Of a DNA stretch of 17,476 nucleotides, positions 1 through 8,000 are shown piece by piece. Each line of letters starts with the position of its first letter. Position 1 is the first letter of the stretch. The stretch covers positions 1-17,476 of the forward strand of contig CAZCRE010000019.1 in NCBI GenBank assembly GCA_964501075.1, in the 5' to 3' direction. This DNA comes from CAZCRE01 sp964501075. GTDB lineage: Archaea > Thermoproteota > Bathyarchaeia > Bathyarchaeales > Bathycorpusculaceae. Both the position numbers and the translations under genes were made by a program. The notes under the pieces were generated by a model that made no database searches, had not been told where the DNA came from, and saw nothing but the letters and a program-made list of their open reading frames with translations.

Positions 1-738
1 AAAAAAGGTGAATAGATTTGAGACAAAACAGAAGAGTGGTTAGAGAGCGAAGATAACTGCCTGTTGCGTAGCTCCATAGTGTGTGGTTTGTGGTTGGCCC
101 GCTTGAAGAGGAGAACCCACTGTGATTCAAGTAGTGATGGAACATCAGCCACCAATCAACGTCATCCACGCTCGTCGTTGCAGTTTGGTTGGATGAGTGT
201 GGGGCTTTAGCAAGCTGGAGTGGAACTATCGAAAGTACGAAACAGAAAACCATGATGCAAGCCAAAACACGTTTGTATGACAAATCGATTGCCAAATCAC
301 ATCAAGTTAAACTACTAGTATAATGCAGAAATCTATCAAGATTTGTGTCACTCTATTATAGAACAAAACTCAGCCAAGCAGAACCCCTCGCGCCATCAAT
401 CTGTTCAATATTCAGTCATTCCGCAGCCGCACGCAAGCACATAGCTTGCATTTCATGCCAAAACCAGTAGGCTTTTGTTTGTATCAAGAAGCCGCAGATC
501 CTTATGAGGTTCGCAAGCCTGCCCAAGTTAGCCATCATCATGTGGCTTACGCATGCATCTTTTTGGTCGAACGGAAGATTATGTGAGAAGCAGACTTTGA
601 ATATGTTTGCCAGAAAGACAACCTCGTCTACATGAAAAGGAAATGAAAAACCATGCATAATTGCTCTGAACCCCGCATAATCGTTTTAATAAGGGAAAAT
701 TCACCTCTAATACTACTACCAAAAAAGGCAAATGAACA
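1..738. other. Gene-poor left edge
   Basis: I see no supportable gene here. The plus strand is closed by stops in all frames within the first 45 nt, although a short open tail ending in a stop near 43 could be the C-terminus of a gene cut by the window edge. A minus-strand open frame of 80 codons (658-416) starts at ATG but has no convincing ribosome binding site, an unusual composition (several Met, Cys and Trp) and no recognisable motif, so I leave it as doubtful. The last 60 nt contain the likely promoter of the SMC operon. No tRNA or CRISPR structure was seen. Confidence 0.5.
684..692 (+). promoter_or_regulatory. Putative TATA box of the SMC operon
   Basis: The A/T tract TTTTAATAA lies about 50 nt before the ATG at 739. 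An archaeal start site about 25 nt downstream would fall near 714, giving a leader of about 25 nt. The leader carries AAGG about 10 nt before the ATG as a weak ribosome binding site. Confidence 0.4.
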
Positions 739-2703
739 ATGCTGATTCAAGAAGTGATCCTAGAGAATTTCATGAGCTATGAATACGCTAGGGTACCTTT
801 TAAATCAGGCGTAAACATAATTTGCGGGCCTAACGGCTCAGGAAAGTCATCGTTGCTGCTTGCCATTTCAGTCGCTCTAGGCCAATCCTACACTGAACGA
901 TCCAGAAAACTGAGCGACCTGATACGTTGGGGAAAAAGCCAAGCCCGCATCACACTAATCCTAGACAATGCCAAAAGAGGAAGCAATCGACTCGTTCCAA
1001 AGTACAACAAGGATCAAATCTTTCTCACACGCGTGTTGAGGCGCGATGGCAAATACTGGTTTGAGCTTGAGAACGGGGCTGCCACCAAAAATGACGTTGA
1101 CAGACTGCTAGCCAGATTGGGCGTTGATCCAAACAACATCCTCATTATCATGCACCAGAGCATGGTTGAACAGTTCACTGTGCTTTCTCCTCAAGAGAAG
1201 CTGTGCATGGTCGAGGCGGCCGTGGGACTAGAGGCTTACCGCGAAAACGTGTTGCAGGCACAGAAGAAGTTGACAAGGACGCTTAGCCAAGAAGAATCCA
1301 TGAGCAAACTCTTGGAATCAGCAGAACAGACACTCAATTATTGGCGAGAACAATACGACAGGTTTCAACAGAAGAAACAGTTCTTGACCAAGAAGAGGTT
1401 CTTAGAAAGAGAGCTCGCCTGGGCAGAAGTTGCCCGAAGAGAAAACATGGTCAGTGACTTGGAAACACGCAAGAAGAAGAAACAGGATCTGCTGAATCAA
1501 ACCAAAGAAGAAACGGCAACCGCGAACGGCAGCCTGAAAGCCGAGCAAGACGAGCTTGAAAGACTAAAATATGAACTGAAAACACTTCTCAATGACCGTC
1601 TAGATCTTGAAGGAGGAAAAGCTTCAAGGGAATCAACGATTTCGCTATGTGAACAGCTCTTGAAGGAAACAGCAATACTCGAAGAGTTCGCTCAAAGCAA
1701 TAATTCATCACACCAGAGTGGGTCACAGCCTAACGAACCCTTGTCAAGGCGCCTTAAGCTTCTGAGAAGCGACACTCTCAGAGAATTAATCGAAGATTCA
1801 AACCAGAGTCTTTCAAAACTGAAGACAGGAATAGACGCAAACCAGTCCAAAACCGCGAATTTGGAAGAGCAGACTGAGAAAATCAGGAGTCAGTTTTTGG
1901 AGACGCGAATCAGACTGGCACTGCTTCAATATCGCCAAGAAGACGCCATGGCTGGCATGGAGACACTAGAAGGGGAGCTGAAAGATGCGAGAAAGCATTT
2001 GGCAGACTCCGTGAAGGAAGCGGAGCAAAGCGGCCCTAGAATCGCAGTCATAAAAAACACAGGAGAAATCCTAGATGAACTTCGAGTCACGGAAGGACAT
2101 TTAGCCGCGCTTGCTGACGTTTCAGAAGACATAGAACGGATGTATGAATCCTATTCAAAGCTCTATCTTGAGTTGAAAGAAAAAGCGCAACTCGTCACCG
2201 AAAACCGCGAGAAAACTTTGGAAGAAGTAAAGACAAGAATGCAGTCGTGGCGGACCGTGATTCAAAGCCTTCTTAATCGCGCCGACCTTGAATACCAAAA
2301 AATACTGATGCAAACACAAGCAGTTGGAGAAGTGAAGCTTATCAACGAGCAGGACATTGAAGCCGCTGGACTAGAAATCCACGTGGGATTCAAAGGAGGC
2401 AAACCAGTTCCGCTCGACGCATACACTCAAAGCGGCGGAGAAAGGACAACCGCAACCATGAGCTTTCTACTGGCCCTACAACAACATGTTCGATCGCCCT
2501 TCCGCGCGGTTGATGAGTATGATATTCACATGGACCCGAAAAACCGCGAACTCATCGCCAAGACACTCATCTCCACGGTAAAGGACGCAACCGCACAATA
2601 CGTCGTAATTACCCCCAGTCAAATAACGTTCGCAGCAGAACAGACAAACATAATCACCGTCCAAAACATAGAAGGCAAATCAATAATCAGAGAGGTGGCC
2701 TAA
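739..2703 (+). CDS. Short Smc5-like SMC-family ATPase
   Basis: A 654-residue ABC-type ATPase of the SMC/Rad50 class, probably the motor of a DNA-organising or repair complex. Seen: Walker A GPNGSGKSS at residues 30-38; Q-loop glutamine Q140; charged coiled coil at about 170-316; a polar linker at 317-334; second coiled coil at about 335-540; ABC signature QSGGER at 564-569; Walker B FRAVDE at 588-593; D-loop MDPKNR at 598-603; and a C-terminal strand VVITPSQI. The QSGGER signature and the 'ITP' strand are characteristic of Smc5, while the Walker B region also resembles Smc6. Full SMC proteins are about 1100-1200 residues with a hinge of 150 or more. Here only about 18 polar residues separate the arms, so there is no canonical hinge, and there is no CxxC zinc hook as in Rad50. 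The stop overlaps the ATG of the kleisin gene by 1 nt, implying translational coupling. The SMC-family call is firm; the Smc5 affinity is inferred from motifs. Confidence 0.88.
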   Translation: MLIQEVILENFMSYEYARVPFKSGVNIICGPNGSGKSSLLLAISVALGQSYTERSRKLSDLIRWGKSQARITLILDNAKRGSNRLVPKYNKDQIFLTRVLRRDGKYWFELENGAATKNDVDRLLARLGVDPNNILIIMHQSMVEQFTVLSPQEKLCMVEAAVGLEAYRENVLQAQKKLTRTLSQEESMSKLLESAEQTLNYWREQYDRFQQKKQFLTKKRFLERELAWAEVARRENMVSDLETRKKKKQDLLNQTKEETATANGSLKAEQDELERLKYELKTLLNDRLDLEGGKASRESTISLCEQLLKETAILEEFAQSNNSSHQSGSQPNEPLSRRLKLLRSDTLRELIEDSNQSLSKLKTGIDANQSKTANLEEQTEKIRSQFLETRIRLALLQYRQEDAMAGMETLEGELKDARKHLADSVKEAEQSGPRIAVIKNTGEILDELRVTEGHLAALADVSEDIERMYESYSKLYLELKEKAQLVTENREKTLEEVKTRMQSWRTVIQSLLNRADLEYQKILMQTQAVGEVKLINEQDIEAAGLEIHVGFKGGKPVPLDAYTQSGGERTTATMSFLLALQQHVRSPFRAVDEYDIHMDPKNRELIAKTLISTVKDATAQYVVITPSQITFAAEQTNIITVQNIEGKSIIREVA

Positions 2704-3530
2704 TGCAGTCAAAAAGGGAACGAGAGAAACTCGGCAGAGAAAAACTATCAAGCATAATAGAAACATGCAGAGCAGTTGAGCAGCGGTCGCTTGACCCCTT
2801 CCTCATCGACATCGACGGCAACATCAATGAAATCAAGGAATTCTTTCCAGAATGGACAATCCCTGAAGACCTGTGCTTAGACGCTGAAACAATACATCAT
2901 CTAGCATCCGTGATAAAACTTCAAGGCGAATGGGTCAAACACCGCTCAACATCACTCTATACAGACCCATTCCTATTGGAAGAAAAACTCAAACAGATGC
3001 GTAAAGAAGAAATCGCCGAAACTTTCGCGCAAGCTTGGCACCCAGTCATCGAGTTTGAACAGATTTCTCTGCACAGCCTAGCCGAAGCTATCAGATACTG
3101 GAAAAGCCTGTCACCATTAAACGAAAGATGGAAAGAGGCCCCACCATTCAAGGTTGAAAGGAGTTTTGCCAGCCGAGAAGAACTCGTGCGACAGAAAATT
3201 CTGAGCGACGAAGCCTTCTCCGAGGAACTTGAGAACTTCTGGCAAATACTGACGCGAAGCATAGCTGAGAAAGGTGAAAACGGGAAGATTCCATACTGGG
3301 ATTTCGTCGGGGCAGAAACATACAAAGAAACTGTGCAGAGAGCATTCATGACAAGCTTCCTAATCACGTACGGTTACGCAACATTGGAAATACATCCGTT
3401 GGAAGAAGAGATGTTTGTCAAATCAAACGAAAAGCCAGAAACCAAAGTCAGCAAGAAGCAGCTTGTCTCGATACCCATTGCAGTATCAATGGAAGACTGG
3501 TCAAAGTGGAAGAAGGGAACTCTCAAATGA
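2703..3530 (+). CDS. Kleisin-like (ScpA-type) SMC partner
   Basis: A 275-residue protein that I read as the kleisin bridging the SMC heads. The N-terminal part has a ScpA-like pattern: LDPFLIDI at residues 30-37, a helical stretch, then LASVIKLQGEWVK at 67-79 in the place where ScpA carries its 'LL..A..L..KS' helix. The middle (about 100-165) is polar and low in hydrophobic content, as a kleisin linker should be. Residues about 165-241 resemble the ScpA C-terminal winged helix: AFMTSFLITYGYATLEI followed by EEEMFV matches the usual 'F.alLeL...g...l.Q...f.dI.i' pattern. An extra 35-residue tail follows. It is encoded between an SMC ATPase and a candidate kite protein, overlapping both (1 nt and 4 nt). 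The assignment rests on weak sequence similarity plus strong context; structure prediction would settle it. Confidence 0.65.
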   Translation: MQSKREREKLGREKLSSIIETCRAVEQRSLDPFLIDIDGNINEIKEFFPEWTIPEDLCLDAETIHHLASVIKLQGEWVKHRSTSLYTDPFLLEEKLKQMRKEEIAETFAQAWHPVIEFEQISLHSLAEAIRYWKSLSPLNERWKEAPPFKVERSFASREELVRQKILSDEAFSEELENFWQILTRSIAEKGENGKIPYWDFVGAETYKETVQRAFMTSFLITYGYATLEIHPLEEEMFVKSNEKPETKVSKKQLVSIPIAVSMEDWSKWKKGTLK

Positions 3531-4087
3531 GCAAAAGGAAAGCGATCTATGCTAGCAAGCTCAAACGGGCCACGCATCTACTCTTCTACAAAAGACACAG
3601 GAAGCCTGGCGTTAAAGGGTGGGAACTCAGAAAAGCCCTGGGCTCAGACTATCCCAAAGTCCTGAAAATTCTGGACGATTACCTGAAAGCACTCGATCTG
3701 CAAGTCAAGACAGTTTTTGAAGATGAGAAAACCATTGAGAAGCCAGATCTGGAGCAGATGGATAAGGCTAGATTCTACATAACTTTGAGAGGAGATTTGA
3801 CTCCGAAAGAAACCAAAATGATAGGGTGGCGAATAGATGACCTTGCAGGGCTAGCCACCGCGATATCCTGCATAATCTCGAAGAAGGGAAAGGCTACACG
3901 AAAGGAAGTTGAAGAGCTCTTGCGAGACAAGCTTCCAGGATGGAAGGTCAGTCTTAACATTGACCGATACATACGGTATGGATACTTGGCGCAGGATGAA
4001 AGTGGGCAGTTGTATCTGGACTGGAGGACTCGTGCAGAAGTGGATCAGAGGGCGCTGGTTGATCTGCTCTTGAAAACCGAGACCTAA
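3527..4087 (+). CDS. Tandem winged-helix kite-like protein
   Basis: A 186-residue basic protein, likely the kite subunit (ScpB / Nse1 / Nse3 type) of the SMC complex. I use the ATG at 3527, which forms an ATGA overlap with the kleisin stop and has GAAGGG about 8 nt upstream; an in-frame ATG at 3506 lies deeper inside the kleisin gene. Two winged-helix-like units can be read. Residues about 12-90 (VKGWELRKAL, then VLKILDDYLKALDLQVKTVF, ending ARFYITLRG) give helix-turn-helix plus wing. Residues about 105-170 (AISCIISKKGKATRKEVEELL, then IDRYIRYGYLAQ, QLYLDWRTRAEVD) give the second. The YGYL...YLDWRTRAE ending resembles the 'GYL...LG.RA..E' end of the Nse1/Nse3 (MAGE-type) second winged helix. 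Other DNA-binding winged-helix proteins are possible, but the operon position favours a kite. Confidence 0.6.
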   Translation: MSKRKAIYASKLKRATHLLFYKRHRKPGVKGWELRKALGSDYPKVLKILDDYLKALDLQVKTVFEDEKTIEKPDLEQMDKARFYITLRGDLTPKETKMIGWRIDDLAGLATAISCIISKKGKATRKEVEELLRDKLPGWKVSLNIDRYIRYGYLAQDESGQLYLDWRTRAEVDQRALVDLLLKTET

Positions 4088-4098
4088 ACACGTACGCT

Positions 4099-4275
4099 TT
4101 ATTTTCTTATCTTGTGATAGAGGAAAGCTATAAGCACAATTATGAACAGTGCTGCAAGAATCAGTAGCGGGCTACCCAGAAATCTGTCTGCCAAAGTCTC
4201 GTTTTCAGCCCTAATTTGACCGGCTATCAGGATAAGTGCCAAAAACGAAAAACATGATTCACTTTGTCTCTTCAT
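4099..4275 (-). CDS. Small membrane protein at the tail of the RNA polymerase operon
   Basis: A 58-residue open frame begins at ATG 4275, 17 nt past the nusA stop, with AGAGG 7-8 nt before the start, and ends at 4099 only 11 nt from the convergent kite gene. The product starts MKRQSESCFSFLALILIAGQ, which looks like a short signal peptide with possible cleavage after IRA (residues 21-23). A polar stretch ENETLADRF follows, then a strong membrane helix at about 36-53 and a basic end HKIRK. It could be a signal-peptide-plus-anchor protein with a tiny outside domain, or a two-helix membrane protein. I recognise no family. The spacing, ribosome binding site and clear membrane pattern argue that it is real and co-transcribed with nusA. 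Confidence 0.7.
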   Translation of the reverse strand: MKRQSESCFSFLALILIAGQIRAENETLADRFLGSPLLILAALFIIVLIAFLYHKIRK

Positions 4276-4292
4276 GCATAAGCCTCTTGACG

Positions 4293-4730
4293 CTAGGTTA
4301 TGCTGACATTCTGGATCTGGAAGTATCTCTTAGAAAGAAAACGCAAGCGCTCGGCGTTTTTCCCGTTCTTCCCAATGGCTACGCCTTTGTCTTTCGGGTT
4401 GACGGTGACAACGGCTATTCGTTTTCCATCTGGTCTTTCGCTGACTCTGACTTCTTTGACGGCAGCCGGTTTCAAGGCGTTCTTGATGAATTTCACAGGA
4501 TCCTCTGAGTATTCAATTATCTCGTGCTTCTTCCCCGTCATTCTTTCAAGGGTGTGAATGTTTCTTCCGGCTCTACCTATTGCAACACCAATTTGCCCCT
4601 CGTTGATAATGAAGATGACCCGTCCCTGTTCCTCATCAATTATGCAGTCTTTGGCGTTCGCGTTTGTGATACTCTCGAAAAGTGCAATGTAGCGCATTTC
4701 GTTGCTAGTGAATTTTATGCCGCTTGTCAT
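4293..4730 (-). CDS. nusA: Archaeal NusA-like KH protein
   Basis: A 145-residue protein made of two KH RNA-binding domains, the archaeal NusA form that lacks the bacterial N-terminal polymerase-binding and S1 domains. The GxxG loops are GRAG at residues 52-55 and GKNG at 120-123, each after a hydrophobic strand (VAIGRAGRN, GVAIGKNGKN). Archaeal NusA is thought to act in transcription elongation/termination or rRNA maturation, by analogy with the bacterial protein; its exact role in archaea is less clear. The ATG at 4730 overlaps the rpl30e stop by 4 nt. In many archaea rps12 and rps7 follow nusA, but here a small membrane protein gene follows instead. Confidence 0.93.
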   Translation of the reverse strand: MTSGIKFTSNEMRYIALFESITNANAKDCIIDEEQGRVIFIINEGQIGVAIGRAGRNIHTLERMTGKKHEIIEYSEDPVKFIKNALKPAAVKEVRVSERPDGKRIAVVTVNPKDKGVAIGKNGKNAERLRFLSKRYFQIQNVSIT

Positions 4731-5062
4731 TCGTCTCCTCCAATGGATTCTTCTTGCTCGGTTTTCTCAGTCAGTTTGAGAATTTCAGAGTCTCCAGGCT
4801 CTCTTATACTTAGCGCTGACACTATGAAGGGTCTTTCGCAGACAGCTGCCAAGTCTAAGGCTGAGCTTCGAAAAATTATGAATGGGACTTCTGAGAGTTT
4901 GCAGTAGCGTTCTATGGCTTCTCGCATGTTGTTGGGGCAGTTAGTGGCTAGAACTACGAGTTTAGCTTTTCCTGTTTTGGCGTTTTGCAGGGCAGAACCA
5001 GTGCCAAAAGTGACTTTACCTGTTTTTACTGCTGTTGCAATTGCCTTATCTACGTCTATCAC
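4727..5062 (-). CDS. rpl30e: Ribosomal protein L30e-type
   Basis: A 111-residue member of the L7Ae/L30e family, a component of the large ribosomal subunit in archaea and eukaryotes. Seen: IATAVKTGKVTFGTGSAL near the N-terminus, the strand-helix unit KLVVLATNCP (residues 34-43), and the family end SALDLAAVCERPFIVSALSI at about 67-86. The start is GTG at 5062, overlapping the rpoA stop in a GTGA arrangement. The last 25 residues are acidic and variable. The order rpoA - rpl30e - nusA is the classic archaeal arrangement, which separates it from L7Ae itself. Confidence 0.92.
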   Translation of the reverse strand: MIDVDKAIATAVKTGKVTFGTGSALQNAKTGKAKLVVLATNCPNNMREAIERYCKLSEVPFIIFRSSALDLAAVCERPFIVSALSIREPGDSEILKLTEKTEQEESIGGDE

Positions 5063-8000
5063 TTCTTTTTCTCACCTTTCGAGTCAAACGTTGACATGTA
5101 TAACTCTACTAATCCTGTGCCAATTGGAATGGATTGCCCGACTATTACGTTTTCGGTTACGCCAGCCAACGGGTCGCTCTCTCCTTTGACTGCTGCCTCA
5201 ACGAGGTTTGGCACAGTTATTTCGAAAGCGGCCCTAGCTAAAACGCTGGACTTTTTGCCGCTTATACCGTGTCTGCCTATTTGCTGTACTTCACCTGTTG
5301 AGGTCATCATGTCAGATACGAGCATTACGTGGCGGACGTCGACATCCAAGCCTTGCTCTTCCAACACGCCCCTTGCCTCATGAATTAAAGCATTTCGGGA
5401 AGCTTCTATCCCAAGAGTTTTGGCTATTTCATGAACGTTGTTTGTCGTGGTTCGCGCAGTGTCCACTCCCTGAACCTCAAGGACTTTTGGTAGGTTTGAA
5501 CCATCTGTCCTAATAACCCACTCACCATGCTCTTCCGTGACGAGCACACGCTTTATTCCAACCACACCCTTCACGTGGAATGAAGGAAGCTTATCATGCA
5601 ATTTCTTAAGCGCGTCAGCCTTTTTAGGCAAAACATGCAAATTGTGGCCCTCCATCTTGGCAGTACAATCGTGATCCTCCAAAGTTCTCCTCAAGTCATC
5701 TACTGTAACTTCCCTATCGTCCATCATGGTCTTGTTAAGCTCAACCACTACTTCCTCATGCATTGGATCAATGTATATCGCTTGGGCCAAGCTTTCGATT
5801 GTCGTGTATACCATGTTTCGTGCAATCTTCACTGCGGCTTCTCTGCTCTTCCTGTGTTCCTCATCCAAGTTAATAGTCATAATCGGGGTGGAAGGAATTT
5901 TCCTTGCATCCACGATCTCGATTAATCGCGGCAAACCCAAAGTGACGTTCTGCTCTCTGACACCAGCATAGTGGAACGTTCTAAGAGTCATCTGGGTTCC
6001 AGGTTCACCTATTGACTGAGCAGCCACTATGCCCACAGCCTCGCCTGGCTCCATCAATGCCTGCTTGTACCGTTCTACCGTGAGGCTTACTGCTTTATCA
6101 ACTCCAGCTGAGCTTAGGTTCGCCTTTGTCAAGTTCTGCTTAAGTTCATCTATCAGGATCGGCGTGAGTGTGTCCTCGACTTCGTTCAATCGTTTCTTGA
6201 TGTGTTCAGTTGATGCAGGCTTAGCTCTCTCTTGAGCTATTTTCATCTGCTCGACGAGTCGGTTTACGTTAACAGCTTTGCCGTGATCACTTTTGGCTGG
6301 GTCTATACCGTCTTCTCCGTATCTAAATTGAATTATATCGCCAGCTGAGTTTCGGACGGTTCCGTCATACTCTAGTCGAATGTGTTCAAGTGCATTGATC
6401 AATCTCCTCTGCATGTAGCCGCTTTGTTGTGTCCTAACGGCTGTGTCAACTAATCCTTCTCGCCCACCCATTGAGTGGAAGAAGAATTCTATTGCGTCGA
6501 GTCCTGTTTGGTATGAGGAATAGACGAATCCCCTAGCTTTGGGTGTCGCGTCGCCGGCTTTGAAATGTGGGAGTGCACGTCCCACGTATCCTCGCAGTAT
6601 TCTCTTCCCTCGGACTGACTGCTGTCCCACGCAGGCGCTAATCTGGCCAATGTTGAGGCTTGAACCTCTTGCGCCTGTCCGGGTCATCACAATGCCTGCG
6701 TTCTCGAGCGTGAAGTCTTCATCAGCTATTTTCCCTGATTCGTCTCTTGCCTTTGCCAATTCATTCATAACATAGATTTCAAAAGACTCTTCAAGCGTCT
6801 GCCCGGGTAGACGTGGGAGAGTGCCTTTATTGTAGCTATCGATGAACTCCAGAATCTTCTTTTCGATTCGGCCCATGGTCTTCCTTATTCTGTCGACTGC
6901 TTTTGGAGACAGAACCAACTGATCATATGAATACGTGAAACCGTACATGGATATGTAAAGCTTGAGCAAATGGGTTATCTTGTTCAGGAATTCGCGTCCA
7001 GCTTGTGTTCCATAGTCCTTTACTATCCTGTGAAGAAGGCTCTCAGATTGCTCAGCTCCTATTGAACGCCTATCGATGACCCCACTGACGAGTTGACCAT
7101 TCTTGACAACCACGTACGCATCGTATTTGCAGTTTTCTTCTTCACACTTGACACAGCCTTGGCAGATGTTTGCTTTCAAAGCGTAGTTCATGGTTTTGGG
7201 TAGGAATACGCTGAAAATCTGCTTGCCAGTCCATAGTGGTTGTGGCTGTTTGAGCTTGGGTTCTGGTAGCGGTCCATCATAGCCCGCGCCTAGCAATAGC
7301 CTGTCTACGTCACCCTTTGTCAGATAGGTAGTTCTTCTTGTGAAGAGATAAGCACTAGTTATGAAGTCCCGGATTGCGCCTATTATTGGACCTCCAAATC
7401 TAGGTGAGAGTATCTGGTCCTGAACCTGCATCAGTAGAAGGGCTTCCGTTCTTGCCTCCTCACTTTGTGGGACGTGCAGATTCATCTCGTCACCATCGAA
7501 GTCTGCGTTGTAAGGAGGACAAACGCACAGGTGTAAACGGAACGTCTTGTAAGGCAAAACGCGCACATAGTGTGCCATTATTGACATTCTGTGTAGCGAG
7601 GGTTGTCGGTTGAAGATGGCTATGTCGCCATTTTTCAAATGTCTCTCTACGATGAAGCCTAATTCTATGACCTCAGCGATCTTCTCTCGGTCAACCACAA
7701 ACTCCAGTCTTATACGTTTGTTGTCGGGCCGGATAATGTATAATGCACCAGGATACTTTTCGGGGCCATTCTTGACGAACTGCTTCATTTCTTCAAGATT
7801 CCATTCAGTGACCTTTTCAGGGACTGATAGTCGCATTGCGATTTCAAGTGGAACTCCGACTTCGTTTATGTCGAGGTTAGGATCAGGAGAGATAACAGTG
7901 CGTGCGGAGAAATCAACTCTTTTTCCTGATAGGTTGCTTCTGAATCTTCCCTCTTTTCCCTTTAACCGCTGTGACAGGGTTTTCAATGCTCTTCCAGAGC

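Noticed and set aside
416..658. Minus-strand 80-codon open frame left of the SMC operon
   Set aside because: No convincing ribosome binding site, odd composition and no motif; too short to support by itself.
1926..2132. Minus-strand frame inside the SMC gene
   Set aside because: It is the serine-rich shadow of a coiled-coil coding region; the plus-strand frame has clear ATPase motifs.
739..2703. Rad50 identity for the ATPase
   Set aside because: There is no CxxC zinc hook, no adjacent mre11, and the QSGGER and ITP motifs fit Smc5-like proteins better.
2957..3367. 136-codon minus-strand frame over the kleisin-like gene
   Set aside because: It overlaps a gene embedded by 1-nt and 4-nt overlaps in an operon; composition looks like an antisense shadow.
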